A stretch of DNA of 64,000 nt from JABDIP01 sp965212545. Its GTDB lineage: Bacteria > Pseudomonadota > Alphaproteobacteria > DSM-16000 > Inquilinaceae. Position numbers and translations under genes: made by a program. Shown in pieces: positions 1 to 7,761 of this stretch (its first letter is position 1; every line of letters starts with the position of its first letter). The stretch lies in contig CBDBVB010000021.1 in the NCBI GenBank assembly GCA_965212545.1, positions 186,001 through 250,000 on the forward strand, given 5' to 3'. Under the pieces are notes generated by a model. It saw nothing but the letters and a program-made list of their open reading frames with translations, made no database searches and had not been told where the DNA came from.

Positions 1-2
1 TC

Positions 3-182
3 AACGCCGTCATGGCGATCATCGCCGTAGCGACCATTGTTTCGCCGGATGCCGAAGTGCCCACCGCCGACCAGGTGCAATCGGCCGTGAATGGCGCGGA
101 TGCCGCCGTCGTCGGCGTTTGGACGGTCGGCAACATGATCCTTCGGGCGATCACCAGCAGCCCGATCTTCAAGAAGGAGTGA
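3..182 (+). CDS. small phage membrane-associated protein, 3' part only
   Basis: An open frame enters from the window edge and stops 4 bases before the lipoprotein gene. The visible 59 residues have a hydrophobic stretch (AVMAIIAVATIV), a polar middle, a second moderately hydrophobic segment (VGVWTVGNMILRAI), and end in a basic tail FKKE. Position just before a phage lipoprotein gene fits a holin-like or other lysis-region membrane protein, but the N-terminus is missing and I recognise no family. Confidence 0.5.
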   Translation, partial: NAVMAIIAVATIVSPDAEVPTADQVQSAVNGADAAVVGVWTVGNMILRAITSSPIFKKE

Positions 183-186
183 AACC

Positions 187-459
187 TTGAGAAACTTGAC
201 CATCCCGGCCGCCTTGATGGCGGCTTTTTTGATGTCCGCTTGCTCATACCTGCAGCCGGCGGCCGACGTGATCGCCCGCGGGATCGACGAGGCCTGCGAG
301 CGCGGCATGGATCCGCTGGCCATGGAGGCGCGGCGGGCGACCGTGGCGTCGATCAACTCGGCGACGACGGTGGGGAACCACACGGCGTCCGATTGCGACA
401 GCGATGGGTTGCCGGATTTCGAGATCGATGCCGGCGGGGCTCCGCTGCCAGGCAGCTGA
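187..459 (+). CDS. small prophage lipoprotein (copy 1)
   Basis: The 90-residue product starts with a lipoprotein signal peptide whose lipobox ends MSAC, so it is probably secreted and lipid-anchored at Cys19. The mature part begins SYLQPAADVIARGIDEACE and is acidic at the C-terminus. About 70 central residues are nearly identical to the protein at 46166-46459, which differs mainly in the signal peptide and the last residues. It follows a small membrane protein by 4 bases. Its place at the end of a late phage operon suggests a spanin-like or envelope role; that role is inference. A hairpin plus T6 lies inside the signal-peptide codons (208-230). Confidence 0.7.
   Translation: MRNLTIPAALMAAFLMSACSYLQPAADVIARGIDEACERGMDPLAMEARRATVASINSATTVGNHTASDCDSDGLPDFEIDAGGAPLPGS
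208..230 (+). terminator. intrinsic-terminator-like hairpin inside lipoprotein signal sequence (copy 1)
   Basis: GCCGCC pairs with GGCGGC across a 5-base loop and is followed by T6. It lies 25 bases after the preceding stop codon but inside the coding region of the lipoprotein, where it encodes Ala-Leu-Met-Ala-Ala-Phe. The same structure recurs at 46208 and 45094. Confidence 0.5.
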
Positions 460-480
460 GCCGTTCAATCGAAGGCAGCG

Positions 481-508
481 ACGGCCCTGGAAGCAATGCC
501 AGGGCCGT
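481..508 (+). terminator. hairpin after prophage lipoprotein gene
   Basis: A perfect 10-bp stem (ACGGCCCTGG with CCAGGGCCGT) has an 8-base loop and lies 21 bases after the lipoprotein stop. No T-run follows, so termination is plausible but weak. Confidence 0.4.
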
Positions 509-615
509 TGCATCCGCTGGCGGGTGCGCTGGCACAAGATCGCACTTCGTCGCTCACCTCTTGCGACAAATCGTTCGCGCAAACGATGTATTGGACCTGC
601 GATACGCGCTCAGTC

Positions 616-795
616 GATATCCACAGGCGGTTCGGGGGCTAGGCGGAGGTACGATGTCTCGGTCGACCGCACGGATTCCCGAGCCTTCATAACCTCTTCG
701 TAGGTCCTGACCGGCCTTTGTAGATAGGCGCTCACAAGCCGGTCCGGTTCGGTTGTTCGCTTGGTGTCCACAAGTCCTCCACAGAACTATCCACA
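616..795 (+). other. cluster of DnaA-box-like TCCACA sequences in a gene-free stretch
   Basis: The 540 bases between the lipoprotein gene and tRNA-Thr hold no convincing gene. They contain several DnaA-box-like words in one orientation: GATATCCACA (616), GTGTCCACA (near 766), CTCCACA (near 778) and CTATCCACA (787), compared with consensus TTATCCACA. A more AT-rich stretch follows to about 900. These could be DnaA-binding sites of the left phage or a regulatory region. Two of the four are weak matches. Confidence 0.3.
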
Positions 796-1000
796 ACCTT
801 ATCGCTAAAGAGCTTTGTGTAATGCTCTCTTAAGCTGCGATTCATAGCGCTGTGTCGGGCTGGATTGCAAGCGGGAACATAGCGGCTGACGAATCTTTTT
901 TTGACTGCCGCCGCCGTGTTCCGAAGCTGGTCGAACCGGAATAAGACTTGCTGACATTCGCCTAGTTCGCGATGTCTGGAATCCGGGCCTCACCTAGCGA

Positions 1001-1075
1001 TGGTGCCGCAGGAGAGAATTGAACTCTCGGCCTCACCCTTACCAAGGGTGCGCTCTACCCCTGAGCTACTGCGGC
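1001..1075 (-). tRNA. tRNA-Thr (GGT)
   Basis: Read on the minus strand, the gene begins GCCGCAG and ends CTGCGGC-A-CCA, with a D-arm, an anticodon stem CACCC/GGGTG around loop TTGGTAA (anticodon GGT), and a TTCAATT T-loop. It is 75 nt including an encoded CCA. Its 3' end faces the prophage remnant on the left and is the likely attachment site of that element. Confidence 0.95.
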
Positions 1076-1267
1076 GATCGACACGAATGCATGTCCACCT
1101 TGGACGAGCGGCCGCCATGTTGGCGGCCCGAAGACATCTAGCATCGGAGGGCGCCAGCAAGGCGGCGCGAAACTGCCACAGGCGGCTTGCACGGGCAAGG
1201 GGTTTTGCTGGTGGCATGGTCATTACGGAGTATTGCGGCCGATCATGATATCGGGCATCAAATCGCC

Positions 1268-1441
1268 ATGAAGTCAGACAAGAAAGGGGCCTCCGCGACG
1301 ACCGCCAAAAGCGGGAAGTCGGGGCGGCAGGAGCGAGAGGCCGCAGCATTGCGGGCGAATCTCCTTCGGCGCAAGCAGCAGCAGAAGGCGCGCAATACGG
1401 AAAGACAGGCGGAGGTCCGGCCGGAGGACAAGGACCGATGA
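1268..1441 (+). CDS. small basic conserved-looking protein
   Basis: The 57-residue product (start MKSDKKGASATTAKSG) is rich in Lys, Arg, Gln and Glu, with a predicted helical middle (EREAAALRANLLRRKQQQKA). Upstream in-frame codons exist but are less coding-like, so I chose the internal ATG. Small basic proteins like this sit beside murA in some alphaproteobacteria; the function is unknown. Confidence 0.5.
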   Translation: MKSDKKGASATTAKSGKSGRQEREAAALRANLLRRKQQQKARNTERQAEVRPEDKDR

Positions 1442-1581
1442 TCACGGGTGCCGGCCGCCGGCCAGTTGCCCGACTACCTTAAGACTGTGGAATTGAGGGC
1501 GCTTGAGATGCGTCATCGGCTCGGTTAGAACCCCTCACCTCGTAGCCGGCATCTGCAACCCCTGAAAGGAAGGTATCGCGA

Positions 1582-2136
1582 ATGGCGATCATGTCCGATA
1601 TCTGGATCCGCGAGACCGCGACGCGGACTGGCATGGTCGATCCGTTCGTCGAGAAGCAGACGCGCGAAGGCGTCATTTCTTACGGCCTGTCGTCTTACGG
1701 ATATGACGCGCGGGTGTCGGACGAGTTCCTGATCTTCACGAATGTCGACAATGACGTTGTCGACCCGAAAGCCTTCTCCGACACCAGCTTTGTGAAGCGC
1801 AAGACCGAAGTCTGCGTTATTCCGCCCAACAGCTTTGTGCTGGCGAGCACTGTGGAGTACTTCCGAGTGCCGAACGATGTGCTGGTGGTGTGCGTTGGCA
1901 AATCGACCTATGCCCGGTGCGGTATCATCGTCAATGTCACGCCACTGGAACCGGGCTGGGAAGGTCATGTCACATTGGAGTTCTCCAATACGACGCCACT
2001 TCCGGCCAAGATCTACGCCAATGAGGGGGCTTGCCAATTCCTGTTCCTGAAGGGCGATCAGCCTTGCCAGATTTCCTATGCAGATCGCGCCGGGAAATAC
2101 ATGAAGCAGACCGGCGTCACGCTTCCCAAATTGTAG
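1582..2136 (+). CDS. dcd: dCTP deaminase
   Basis: This enzyme deaminates dCTP to dUTP in the cytoplasm, feeding dTTP synthesis. The 184-residue length fits bacterial Dcd. Visible family signatures are the YGLSSYGYDAR segment, the substrate loop KSTYARCGIIVNVTPLEPG and the active-site region HVTLEFSN, which carries the catalytic Glu. The first ATG is supported by a purine-rich ribosome site (AAGGAAGG) about 8 bases upstream; an ATG three codons later is possible. It is followed 30 bases downstream by murA on the same strand. Confidence 0.95.
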   Translation: MAIMSDIWIRETATRTGMVDPFVEKQTREGVISYGLSSYGYDARVSDEFLIFTNVDNDVVDPKAFSDTSFVKRKTEVCVIPPNSFVLASTVEYFRVPNDVLVVCVGKSTYARCGIIVNVTPLEPGWEGHVTLEFSNTTPLPAKIYANEGACQFLFLKGDQPCQISYADRAGKYMKQTGVTLPKL

Positions 2137-2166
2137 CCGCTTCGGTCGACTGAAACTCGAGGACAA

Positions 2167-3450
2167 ATGGACAAGATATGCATTCGCGGCGGCCATGTGC
2201 TGAGCGGAAAACTGCCAGTCAGCGGCGCCAAGAACGCAGCGCTGCCTCTGCTGGCGGCAAGCCTGCTGACCGACGAGACACTGACGCTATCAAATCTCCC
2301 TCGGCTTGCCGACATCAGCACGATGGGAAATCTGCTTGAGCAACACGGCGTCGAGATCAAGGTCACCAAGAACGGTCAAGATGGCTTCGGCGGCCGTACG
2401 GCGGAATTGACGGCCCGTGAGATCACAAGCACGACGGCGCCCTATGACCTTGTGCGGAAGATGCGCGCGAGCGTCTTGGTCTTGGGTCCGTTGCTGGCCC
2501 GATGTGGCGAGGCCAAGGTGTCGCTGCCTGGCGGGTGCGCGATCGGCACCCGGCCCGTCGATCTGCACCTGCACGGGCTGGAGCAGCTCGGGGCAGAGAT
2601 CGACCTCAAGGAAGGTTATATCCATGCCCGGGCGCCGAAAGGCCTGATAGGTGGGAGAGTCGTGTTTCCAAAGGTCTCGGTTGGAGCGACGGAGAACCTT
2701 CTAATGGCCGCGAGCCTTGCCAAGGGCGAAACGGTCCTCGTCAACGCGGCGCGTGAGCCGGAAGTGATGGATTTGGCAAATTGCCTTGTCGCCATGGGCG
2801 CCCAAATCGAAGGCATCGGTGGCGATACGCTGACGATCACAGGAGTCGGCCAGCTTCATGAGGCCTCGCATCGGGTCATCGCCGACAGAATCGAGACCGG
2901 GACCTATGCGATGGCGGCCGCGATCACCGGAGGCGAGCTTGAACTGATTGGTGCCGATATCGATACGCTGGAATCGATGGTGACAGTCCTCGCCGATGCC
3001 GGTGTGGAATTCGCCGCGACGAGCGATGGCGTCCGAGTGTCGCGACGAAACTCGGTCCTCAAGGGCGTAGACGCCATGACGGAACCCTATCCGGGCTTCC
3101 CGACCGATCTGCAGGCACAAATGATGGCCTTGATGTGCATAGCCGAAGGCGCCGCCATGGTGACCGAGACGATCTTCGAGAATCGTTTCATGCACGTGCC
3201 CGAACTCACGCGCATGGGTGCCGACATCACGGTTCACGGTGCGTCGGCCCTGATTCGCGGCGTGAAATGCCTGACCGGCGCGCAGGTTATGGCAACCGAT
3301 CTGCGCGCCAGCGTGTCGCTTGTACTTGCCGGATTGGCGGCCGAGGGTGAAACGGTTCTCAATCGTGTCTACCACCTCGATCGAGGCTACGAACGGCTTG
3401 AAGCCAAGTTGGCCGCCTGTGGCGCCGACATCGAGCGCGTATCCGGCTAA
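2167..3450 (+). CDS. murA: UDP-N-acetylglucosamine 1-carboxyvinyltransferase
   Basis: MurA performs the first committed step of peptidoglycan synthesis, moving enolpyruvate from PEP to UDP-GlcNAc. The 427-residue protein has the N-terminal SGAKNAALPL motif (Lys22-Asn23) and the catalytic loop PGGCAIGTRP with Cys124, the residue targeted by fosfomycin in sensitive enzymes. The C-terminal half repeats the EPSP-synthase-like fold. It starts a run of tightly spaced housekeeping genes leading to yacG. Confidence 0.97.
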   Translation: MDKICIRGGHVLSGKLPVSGAKNAALPLLAASLLTDETLTLSNLPRLADISTMGNLLEQHGVEIKVTKNGQDGFGGRTAELTAREITSTTAPYDLVRKMRASVLVLGPLLARCGEAKVSLPGGCAIGTRPVDLHLHGLEQLGAEIDLKEGYIHARAPKGLIGGRVVFPKVSVGATENLLMAASLAKGETVLVNAAREPEVMDLANCLVAMGAQIEGIGGDTLTITGVGQLHEASHRVIADRIETGTYAMAAAITGGELELIGADIDTLESMVTVLADAGVEFAATSDGVRVSRRNSVLKGVDAMTEPYPGFPTDLQAQMMALMCIAEGAAMVTETIFENRFMHVPELTRMGADITVHGASALIRGVKCLTGAQVMATDLRASVSLVLAGLAAEGETVLNRVYHLDRGYERLEAKLAACGADIERVSG

Positions 3451-3463
3451 CTTCGCTGCACCC

Positions 3464-3967
3464 ATGAAAAACGATCGTCCACAGAGCGAGCCGCGGCGGC
3501 TGAGACTTCGAGCTGATGACGCCGAAGATCTGGCGATCGTATCGGCGCAGTTGCAGGACGCGATCGTGCCGATCGGCGACATGGCATATCTTGCGCCGCA
3601 AAAGCGCTTCGTCATGGTTGCCAATCGCTTTATGTGGGAAATCGGTAGTGTCGATGCCGATATGGCCTCGACGGATGGCGATACCCAGGAGGTCGGGACT
3701 GTCTATCTGCGCTGCAATTGTGGTGTCCGCTTTGAAGGTGTCACGGCTGTTCGCAGCCGCGGGGTCGACTTTCAGGATCGTGGGCAGATGCTGGAGTTGC
3801 TGGCAATCCAGTGGGCGAATGGCGAGACGGAGCTCAACTTCTCCGGCGGAGCAACGCTGAGGCTCGAGATGAAGCGACCGGTCTGCCTGATCGACGATAT
3901 CGGTGAGCCTTGGCCCACGACACGCAGGCCAGCCCATACAATTGAAGACGAGGCGGAGACCTCGTAA
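3464..3967 (+). CDS. DUF2948 family protein
   Basis: The 167-residue product starts 13 bases after murA. Its opening RLRADDAEDLAIVSAQLQDA, followed by GDMAYLAPQKRFVMVANRF, is the hallmark of the alphaproteobacterial DUF2948 family, almost always found next to murA. Its biochemical role is unknown. I chose the ATG directly after the murA stop over upstream in-frame codons that overlap murA. Confidence 0.85.
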   Translation: MKNDRPQSEPRRLRLRADDAEDLAIVSAQLQDAIVPIGDMAYLAPQKRFVMVANRFMWEIGSVDADMASTDGDTQEVGTVYLRCNCGVRFEGVTAVRSRGVDFQDRGQMLELLAIQWANGETELNFSGGATLRLEMKRPVCLIDDIGEPWPTTRRPAHTIEDEAETS

Positions 3968-4063
3968 GGTTGCCGCGCTGCAACATGGGGCGCGTCGTTG
4001 GGCGTCCCGTTGCCGCCGCCGAGGAGAGCCGCGTTGCCGTCTAGCCCCACCCCCGACCGGACG

Positions 4064-4723
4064 ATGGCCAATGAACCGCTGATCCTGGCAGTTCCAAAGG
4101 GGCGGATTCTTTCCGAGCTCAGGCTGGTGTTGGCGCATGCCGGCATTGAGCCGGAGGCGGCATTTGATGATTCCGGCGACCGGCGGCTTCGTTTTCGCAC
4201 CGGTGACCCAAACTTGGAGATTATCCGGGTCCGGTCCTTCGATGTCGTGACCATGGTTGCGTTCGGAGCGGCCCATTTGGGTGTGGCTGGCAACGACGTA
4301 CTGATGGAATTCGACTATCCCGAGGTCTATGCGCCGGTCGATCTGGGCGTTGGAAAATGCCGGCTGGTCGTGGCCGAGCCTGCGGAATTGCTCAAGACCG
4401 ACGACCCAACCCGCTGGAGCCATATCCGAGTGGCCACAAAATATCCCGGGATTACGCGGCGACACTTTGCAGCCCGTGGCGTGCAGGCCGAGTGCGTCAA
4501 GTTGAATGGCGCCATGGAACTGGCGCCATCGCTCGGCTTGTGTCGTCGGATCGTTGATCTTGTGTCCACCGGCGCCACCCTGCGCGCGAATGGCTTGCGG
4601 GAGGTCGAACGTATCGCCGAGGTGACGTCGCACCTCGTCGTCAACCGCGCAGCGTTGAAGACCAGGCCGAAGGAGATGGGCGGCTGGATCGACCGGTTCA
4701 GGGATGCGGTCGATGCCGCTTAG
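4064..4723 (+). CDS. hisG: ATP phosphoribosyltransferase, short form
   Basis: HisG condenses ATP and PRPP, the first step of histidine biosynthesis. At 219 residues this is the short form, which in known systems lacks the regulatory C-terminal domain and needs the HisZ subunit; no hisZ lies nearby. Signatures are LAVPKGRILSEL near the N-terminus, the GNDVLMEFDYPEVYAPVDLGVG loop, and the PRPP-binding segment DLVSTGATLRANGL. The end overlaps hisD by 20 bases, indicating translational coupling. Confidence 0.93.
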   Translation: MANEPLILAVPKGRILSELRLVLAHAGIEPEAAFDDSGDRRLRFRTGDPNLEIIRVRSFDVVTMVAFGAAHLGVAGNDVLMEFDYPEVYAPVDLGVGKCRLVVAEPAELLKTDDPTRWSHIRVATKYPGITRRHFAARGVQAECVKLNGAMELAPSLGLCRRIVDLVSTGATLRANGLREVERIAEVTSHLVVNRAALKTRPKEMGGWIDRFRDAVDAA

Positions 4724-6005
4724 ACTTGAATCGAGTTCTCCAGACTTCGAGGCCGATTTCGCGGCATTTCTGACGCTGAAACGTGAAACGCAGTCTGACG
4801 TTGGTGCCACGGTGTCGGAGATCTTGCAGGCGGTGCGCGAGGAAGGCGACGCAGCGGTTCTCAGATATACAGACCGGTTTGACCGAATGGCGTTAAGCGC
4901 CGAAATGCTGAGGATAGAACCCAAGGAGATTGCAGCGGCGGCTGCATCGATCGCCCCCGATACCATGCGGGCCTTGGAAACCGCCGCCGAGCGGATCGCC
5001 GATTTCCATGGTCGGCAGGATCTGACGCCGACGCGATATACCGATGCCCAGGGCGTTGAACTCGGGGCCCGGTGGACTCCGATCGATGCCGTCGGTCTGT
5101 ATGTGCCGGGCGGACTTGCCGCCTATCCCAGTTCGCTGTTGATGAATGCCGTGCCGGCCAAGACGGCAGGAGTGGGCCGTCTTGCCATGACGGTCCCGAC
5201 GCCGGACGGGACCATCAATCCGTTGGTCCTTGCCGCGGCACGCCTTGTCGGCATTGACGAGATCTATCGGATCGGCGGTGCCCAGGCGATCGGAGCATTG
5301 GCCTATGGAACAGAAACCGTGGCACCGGTCGACAAGATCGTCGGTCCCGGCAATGCCTATGTGGCGGAGGCCAAGCGCCAGGTTTTCGGGACTGTCGGCA
5401 TTGACATGATAGCCGGGCCCTCGGAGATCGTCGTCGTGGCCGATGGCGACAATCGGCCGGATTGGATCGCCATGGATCTGCTGTCCCAGGCGGAACACGA
5501 TCAAAGCGCCCAGTCCATCTTGATCACAGATGACCCGGAATTCGCAGCGGTCGTTGCCGAGGCCGTCGAGCAGGAACTGGCGGCTCTGCCGCGCGCCGAG
5601 ATCGCCGGTGCGAGCTGGCGCGACTATGGCGCCATTATCGTCGTGGACAGTCTGGCCGATGCGCGGTCGCTGGTGGATCGGTTGGCGCCGGAACATGTCG
5701 AACTCGCGGTTGCCGATCCTGAGCCGCTGGCGGCCGAGATCAGGCATGCCGGTGCGATCTTCCTCGGCCGGCATACTCCGGAGGCCGTCGGCGACTATGT
5801 TGCCGGACCGAACCATGTCCTTCCGACGGCAAGACGAGCGCGATTTTCATCGGGCCTGAACGTGCTGGACTTCGTTAAACGAACAACTCTGGTGCATTGC
5901 AGCGCGGAGAGCCTGAGGATCATCGGACCAGCTGCAACGGCGCTTGCCCTGGAAGAAGGGTTGGACGCCCACGCCCGCTCGATCACATGTCGAATCGACT
6001 CATAG
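4704..6005 (+). CDS. hisD: histidinol dehydrogenase
   Basis: HisD oxidises L-histidinol to L-histidine in two NAD-dependent steps using a zinc ion. The 433-residue length is normal. Diagnostic stretches are WTPIDAVGLYVPGG, IDMIAGPSEIVVVAD, the catalytic and metal-binding AEHDQSAQSILIT, and APEHVELAV. A second ATG three codons in is an alternative start. It is coupled to hisG by overlap and followed after 82 bases by the UPF0262 gene, a standard alphaproteobacterial arrangement. Confidence 0.97.
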   Translation: MRSMPLRLESSSPDFEADFAAFLTLKRETQSDVGATVSEILQAVREEGDAAVLRYTDRFDRMALSAEMLRIEPKEIAAAAASIAPDTMRALETAAERIADFHGRQDLTPTRYTDAQGVELGARWTPIDAVGLYVPGGLAAYPSSLLMNAVPAKTAGVGRLAMTVPTPDGTINPLVLAAARLVGIDEIYRIGGAQAIGALAYGTETVAPVDKIVGPGNAYVAEAKRQVFGTVGIDMIAGPSEIVVVADGDNRPDWIAMDLLSQAEHDQSAQSILITDDPEFAAVVAEAVEQELAALPRAEIAGASWRDYGAIIVVDSLADARSLVDRLAPEHVELAVADPEPLAAEIRHAGAIFLGRHTPEAVGDYVAGPNHVLPTARRARFSSGLNVLDFVKRTTLVHCSAESLRIIGPAATALALEEGLDAHARSITCRIDS

Positions 6006-6087
6006 GCCGGCCACGGTCATTGGCTATGGCCTGTGCAGCAATTCTGGCGCGGACGACATGTAGGGCTGCTGTCGTGAGCTGGGTGAC

Positions 6088-6579
6088 ATGAGCGACAGGA
6101 AGCCAGATCCCACGCAGTATCGGATTGCCGATATTTCCCTCGATGAACGAACTGTAGGCCGGCGAAACGCGCAGGTCGAACACGAACGTGCGGTCGCCAT
6201 ATACGACCTGCTGGAGGACAATCATTTCGAGCCGGATGGCTGTGCACCGGGCCCGTACAAAGTCGTTCTCTCCATCGAGGAAAACCGGCTGGTCTTCGAT
6301 ATCCGCAGCACGGACGGCGAGCCAATCGCCAGACTTCCTCTTCCCATCCTTCCGTTCCGCAAGATCGTGAAGGAGTACTTCCTGATCTGCGAAAGCTATT
6401 ACGAGGCCATTAAGCACGCGCCACCATCGCGGATCGAAGCCATCGATATGGGCCGACGCGGGCTGCACAATGACGGGTCGGACCTGCTGCGCGAACGCCT
6501 TTCCGGCAAGATCGGGCTCGACCATAACACTGCGCGGCGTCTGTTCACGCTGCTTTGCGTTCTGCACATTCGCGGTTAG
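6088..6579 (+). CDS. UPF0262 family protein
   Basis: The 163-residue protein matches the alphaproteobacterial UPF0262 family in length, in its opening (IADISLDERTVGRR) and in the block LPILPFRKIVKEYFLICESY. The function is unknown. It sits between hisD and a low-molecular-weight phosphatase, as in many relatives, and ends 6 bases before the next gene. Confidence 0.85.
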   Translation: MSDRKPDPTQYRIADISLDERTVGRRNAQVEHERAVAIYDLLEDNHFEPDGCAPGPYKVVLSIEENRLVFDIRSTDGEPIARLPLPILPFRKIVKEYFLICESYYEAIKHAPPSRIEAIDMGRRGLHNDGSDLLRERLSGKIGLDHNTARRLFTLLCVLHIRG

Positions 6580-6585
6580 GCCCGT

Positions 6586-7029
6586 ATGTCGCAGCGCCCG
6601 ACCAGCGTTCTCTTCGCTTGTACTCAGAACGCCATCCGTTCGCCCATGGCCGAGGCGATGCTGAAACATTTCCAAGGCCATAGGATCTTCGTCGACAGCG
6701 TTGGCGTGCGCATCGGAGAGCTGGATCCGTTCGCAGTTTCTGTGATGGAAGAACTTGGTATCGACCTGTCACGGCATCGCCCCAAATCCTTCGACGATTT
6801 GGAAGATGACTCCTTCGATCTGGTGGTGACCTTGTCACCGGAGGCGCATCACCGGGCGATCGAGATGACCCGGACCACCGCTTTCGACGTCGAGTTCTGG
6901 AACACTTTCGATCCGACGTTGATTGAGGGTAATCGCGAGACACGTCTGGCGGCCTTCCGTCAGGTGCGGGACTCTCTCATAAACAAGATCCAGGAACGGT
7001 TCCCGCCGGAACAGGGCCCGGCAATCTGA
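6586..7029 (+). CDS. low-molecular-weight protein tyrosine phosphatase / arsenate-reductase-like protein
   Basis: The protein (147 residues) carries the phosphatase P-loop CTQNAIRS with Cys12 as nucleophile and Arg18, and the general-acid region FDP near residue 107. The family removes phosphate from tyrosine residues; ArsC-type members reduce arsenate. Nothing here separates those roles. In many alphaproteobacteria infA follows this gene directly, but here only 162 non-coding bases separate it from maf. Confidence 0.85.
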   Translation: MSQRPTSVLFACTQNAIRSPMAEAMLKHFQGHRIFVDSVGVRIGELDPFAVSVMEELGIDLSRHRPKSFDDLEDDSFDLVVTLSPEAHHRAIEMTRTTAFDVEFWNTFDPTLIEGNRETRLAAFRQVRDSLINKIQERFPPEQGPAI

Positions 7030-7191
7030 GGCGTCATTGCCGCCGAAAACCCTTGACCGGCGGAAACCCGTCTATCACCAATCGAACACTTGCAACGTTA
7101 GCGACGCTTTGCACACGCCCGTGCCTATGGATCCGCGTATCAAATCTCACGACGGCCAGACAATCCATGCAGTCCGGTGCTGTCCGTGGCC

Positions 7192-7761
7192 ATGCTGATT
7201 CTTGCCTCCGCGTCGCCACGCCGCCTCGAATTGCTGCGCCAGATTGGCGTCGAACCCGATCTTGTTGTGCCTGCGGATTTCGATGAGACAGCCCTCAAGG
7301 GAGAGCTCCCGCGCAACCATGCGGGTCGATTGGCCGCAGCAAAGGCCGCCTCGGTCGCAGCCGATCATCCGGATGCCCATGTTCTCGGGGCCGACACCGT
7401 GGTGGCGTGCGGTCGGAGAATCCTTGGCAAGGCCGAAAGCGCGACCGAAGCCAGGAATTTCCTGACATTGTTGTCCGGACGCCGGCACCGGGTTTTCGGC
7501 GGCGTGTGCTTGGTCGCGCCGAACGGGCGCTCGATATCGCGCATCATCCAGACGGCAGTGACGTTCAAGCGGTTGTCGGAGGAGGAGATCGACCGCTATC
7601 TCGCGCATGGAGAATGGCGTGGCAAGGCAGGCGCCTATGCAATTCAGGGTCGCGCCGCCGTATTTGTCAGGCAGCTCAGCGGCTCTTACAGCAATGTCGT
7701 TGGACTGCCGCTGTACGAGACCATGACCATGCTGCAGGGCCTGGGGGCGACCGCCGAATGA
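7192..7761 (+). CDS. maf: Maf-family nucleoside triphosphate pyrophosphatase
   Basis: Maf proteins hydrolyse non-canonical or modified nucleoside triphosphates. The product has the N-terminal ASASPRRLELL motif, the conserved HVLGADTVV with the catalytic Asp, and GAYAIQGRAAVFV followed by GSYSNVVGLPLYE. I used the ATG of MLILASASPRR; a GTG five codons upstream is also in frame. The stop overlaps the RNase gene start. Confidence 0.92.
   Translation: MLILASASPRRLELLRQIGVEPDLVVPADFDETALKGELPRNHAGRLAAAKAASVAADHPDAHVLGADTVVACGRRILGKAESATEARNFLTLLSGRRHRVFGGVCLVAPNGRSISRIIQTAVTFKRLSEEEIDRYLAHGEWRGKAGAYAIQGRAAVFVRQLSGSYSNVVGLPLYETMTMLQGLGATAE

Larger units (their letters stand above)
1..1003. mobile_element. 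right end of a second, related prophage (left part outside window)
   Basis: The lipoprotein gene at 187-459 is a close nucleotide and protein relative of the one at 46166-46459 in the tRNA-Phe prophage, so this tip belongs to a related phage. The next landmark to the right is the 3' end of a minus-strand tRNA-Thr, whose 3' terminus faces left. That is the geometry expected if this element is integrated into tRNA-Thr, but the other att copy is outside the window, so the boundary is inferred. Confidence 0.6.

Noticed and set aside
616..900. Chromosomal origin of replication
   Set aside because: Only a few imperfect DnaA-like words are present, and the neighbouring genes are not those usually found at alphaproteobacterial origins. 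Kept only as a low-confidence cluster.
3359..4966. 535-codon minus-strand frame across DUF2948 and hisG
   Set aside because: The plus-strand genes are certain family members in a conserved cluster; this frame is their shadow.
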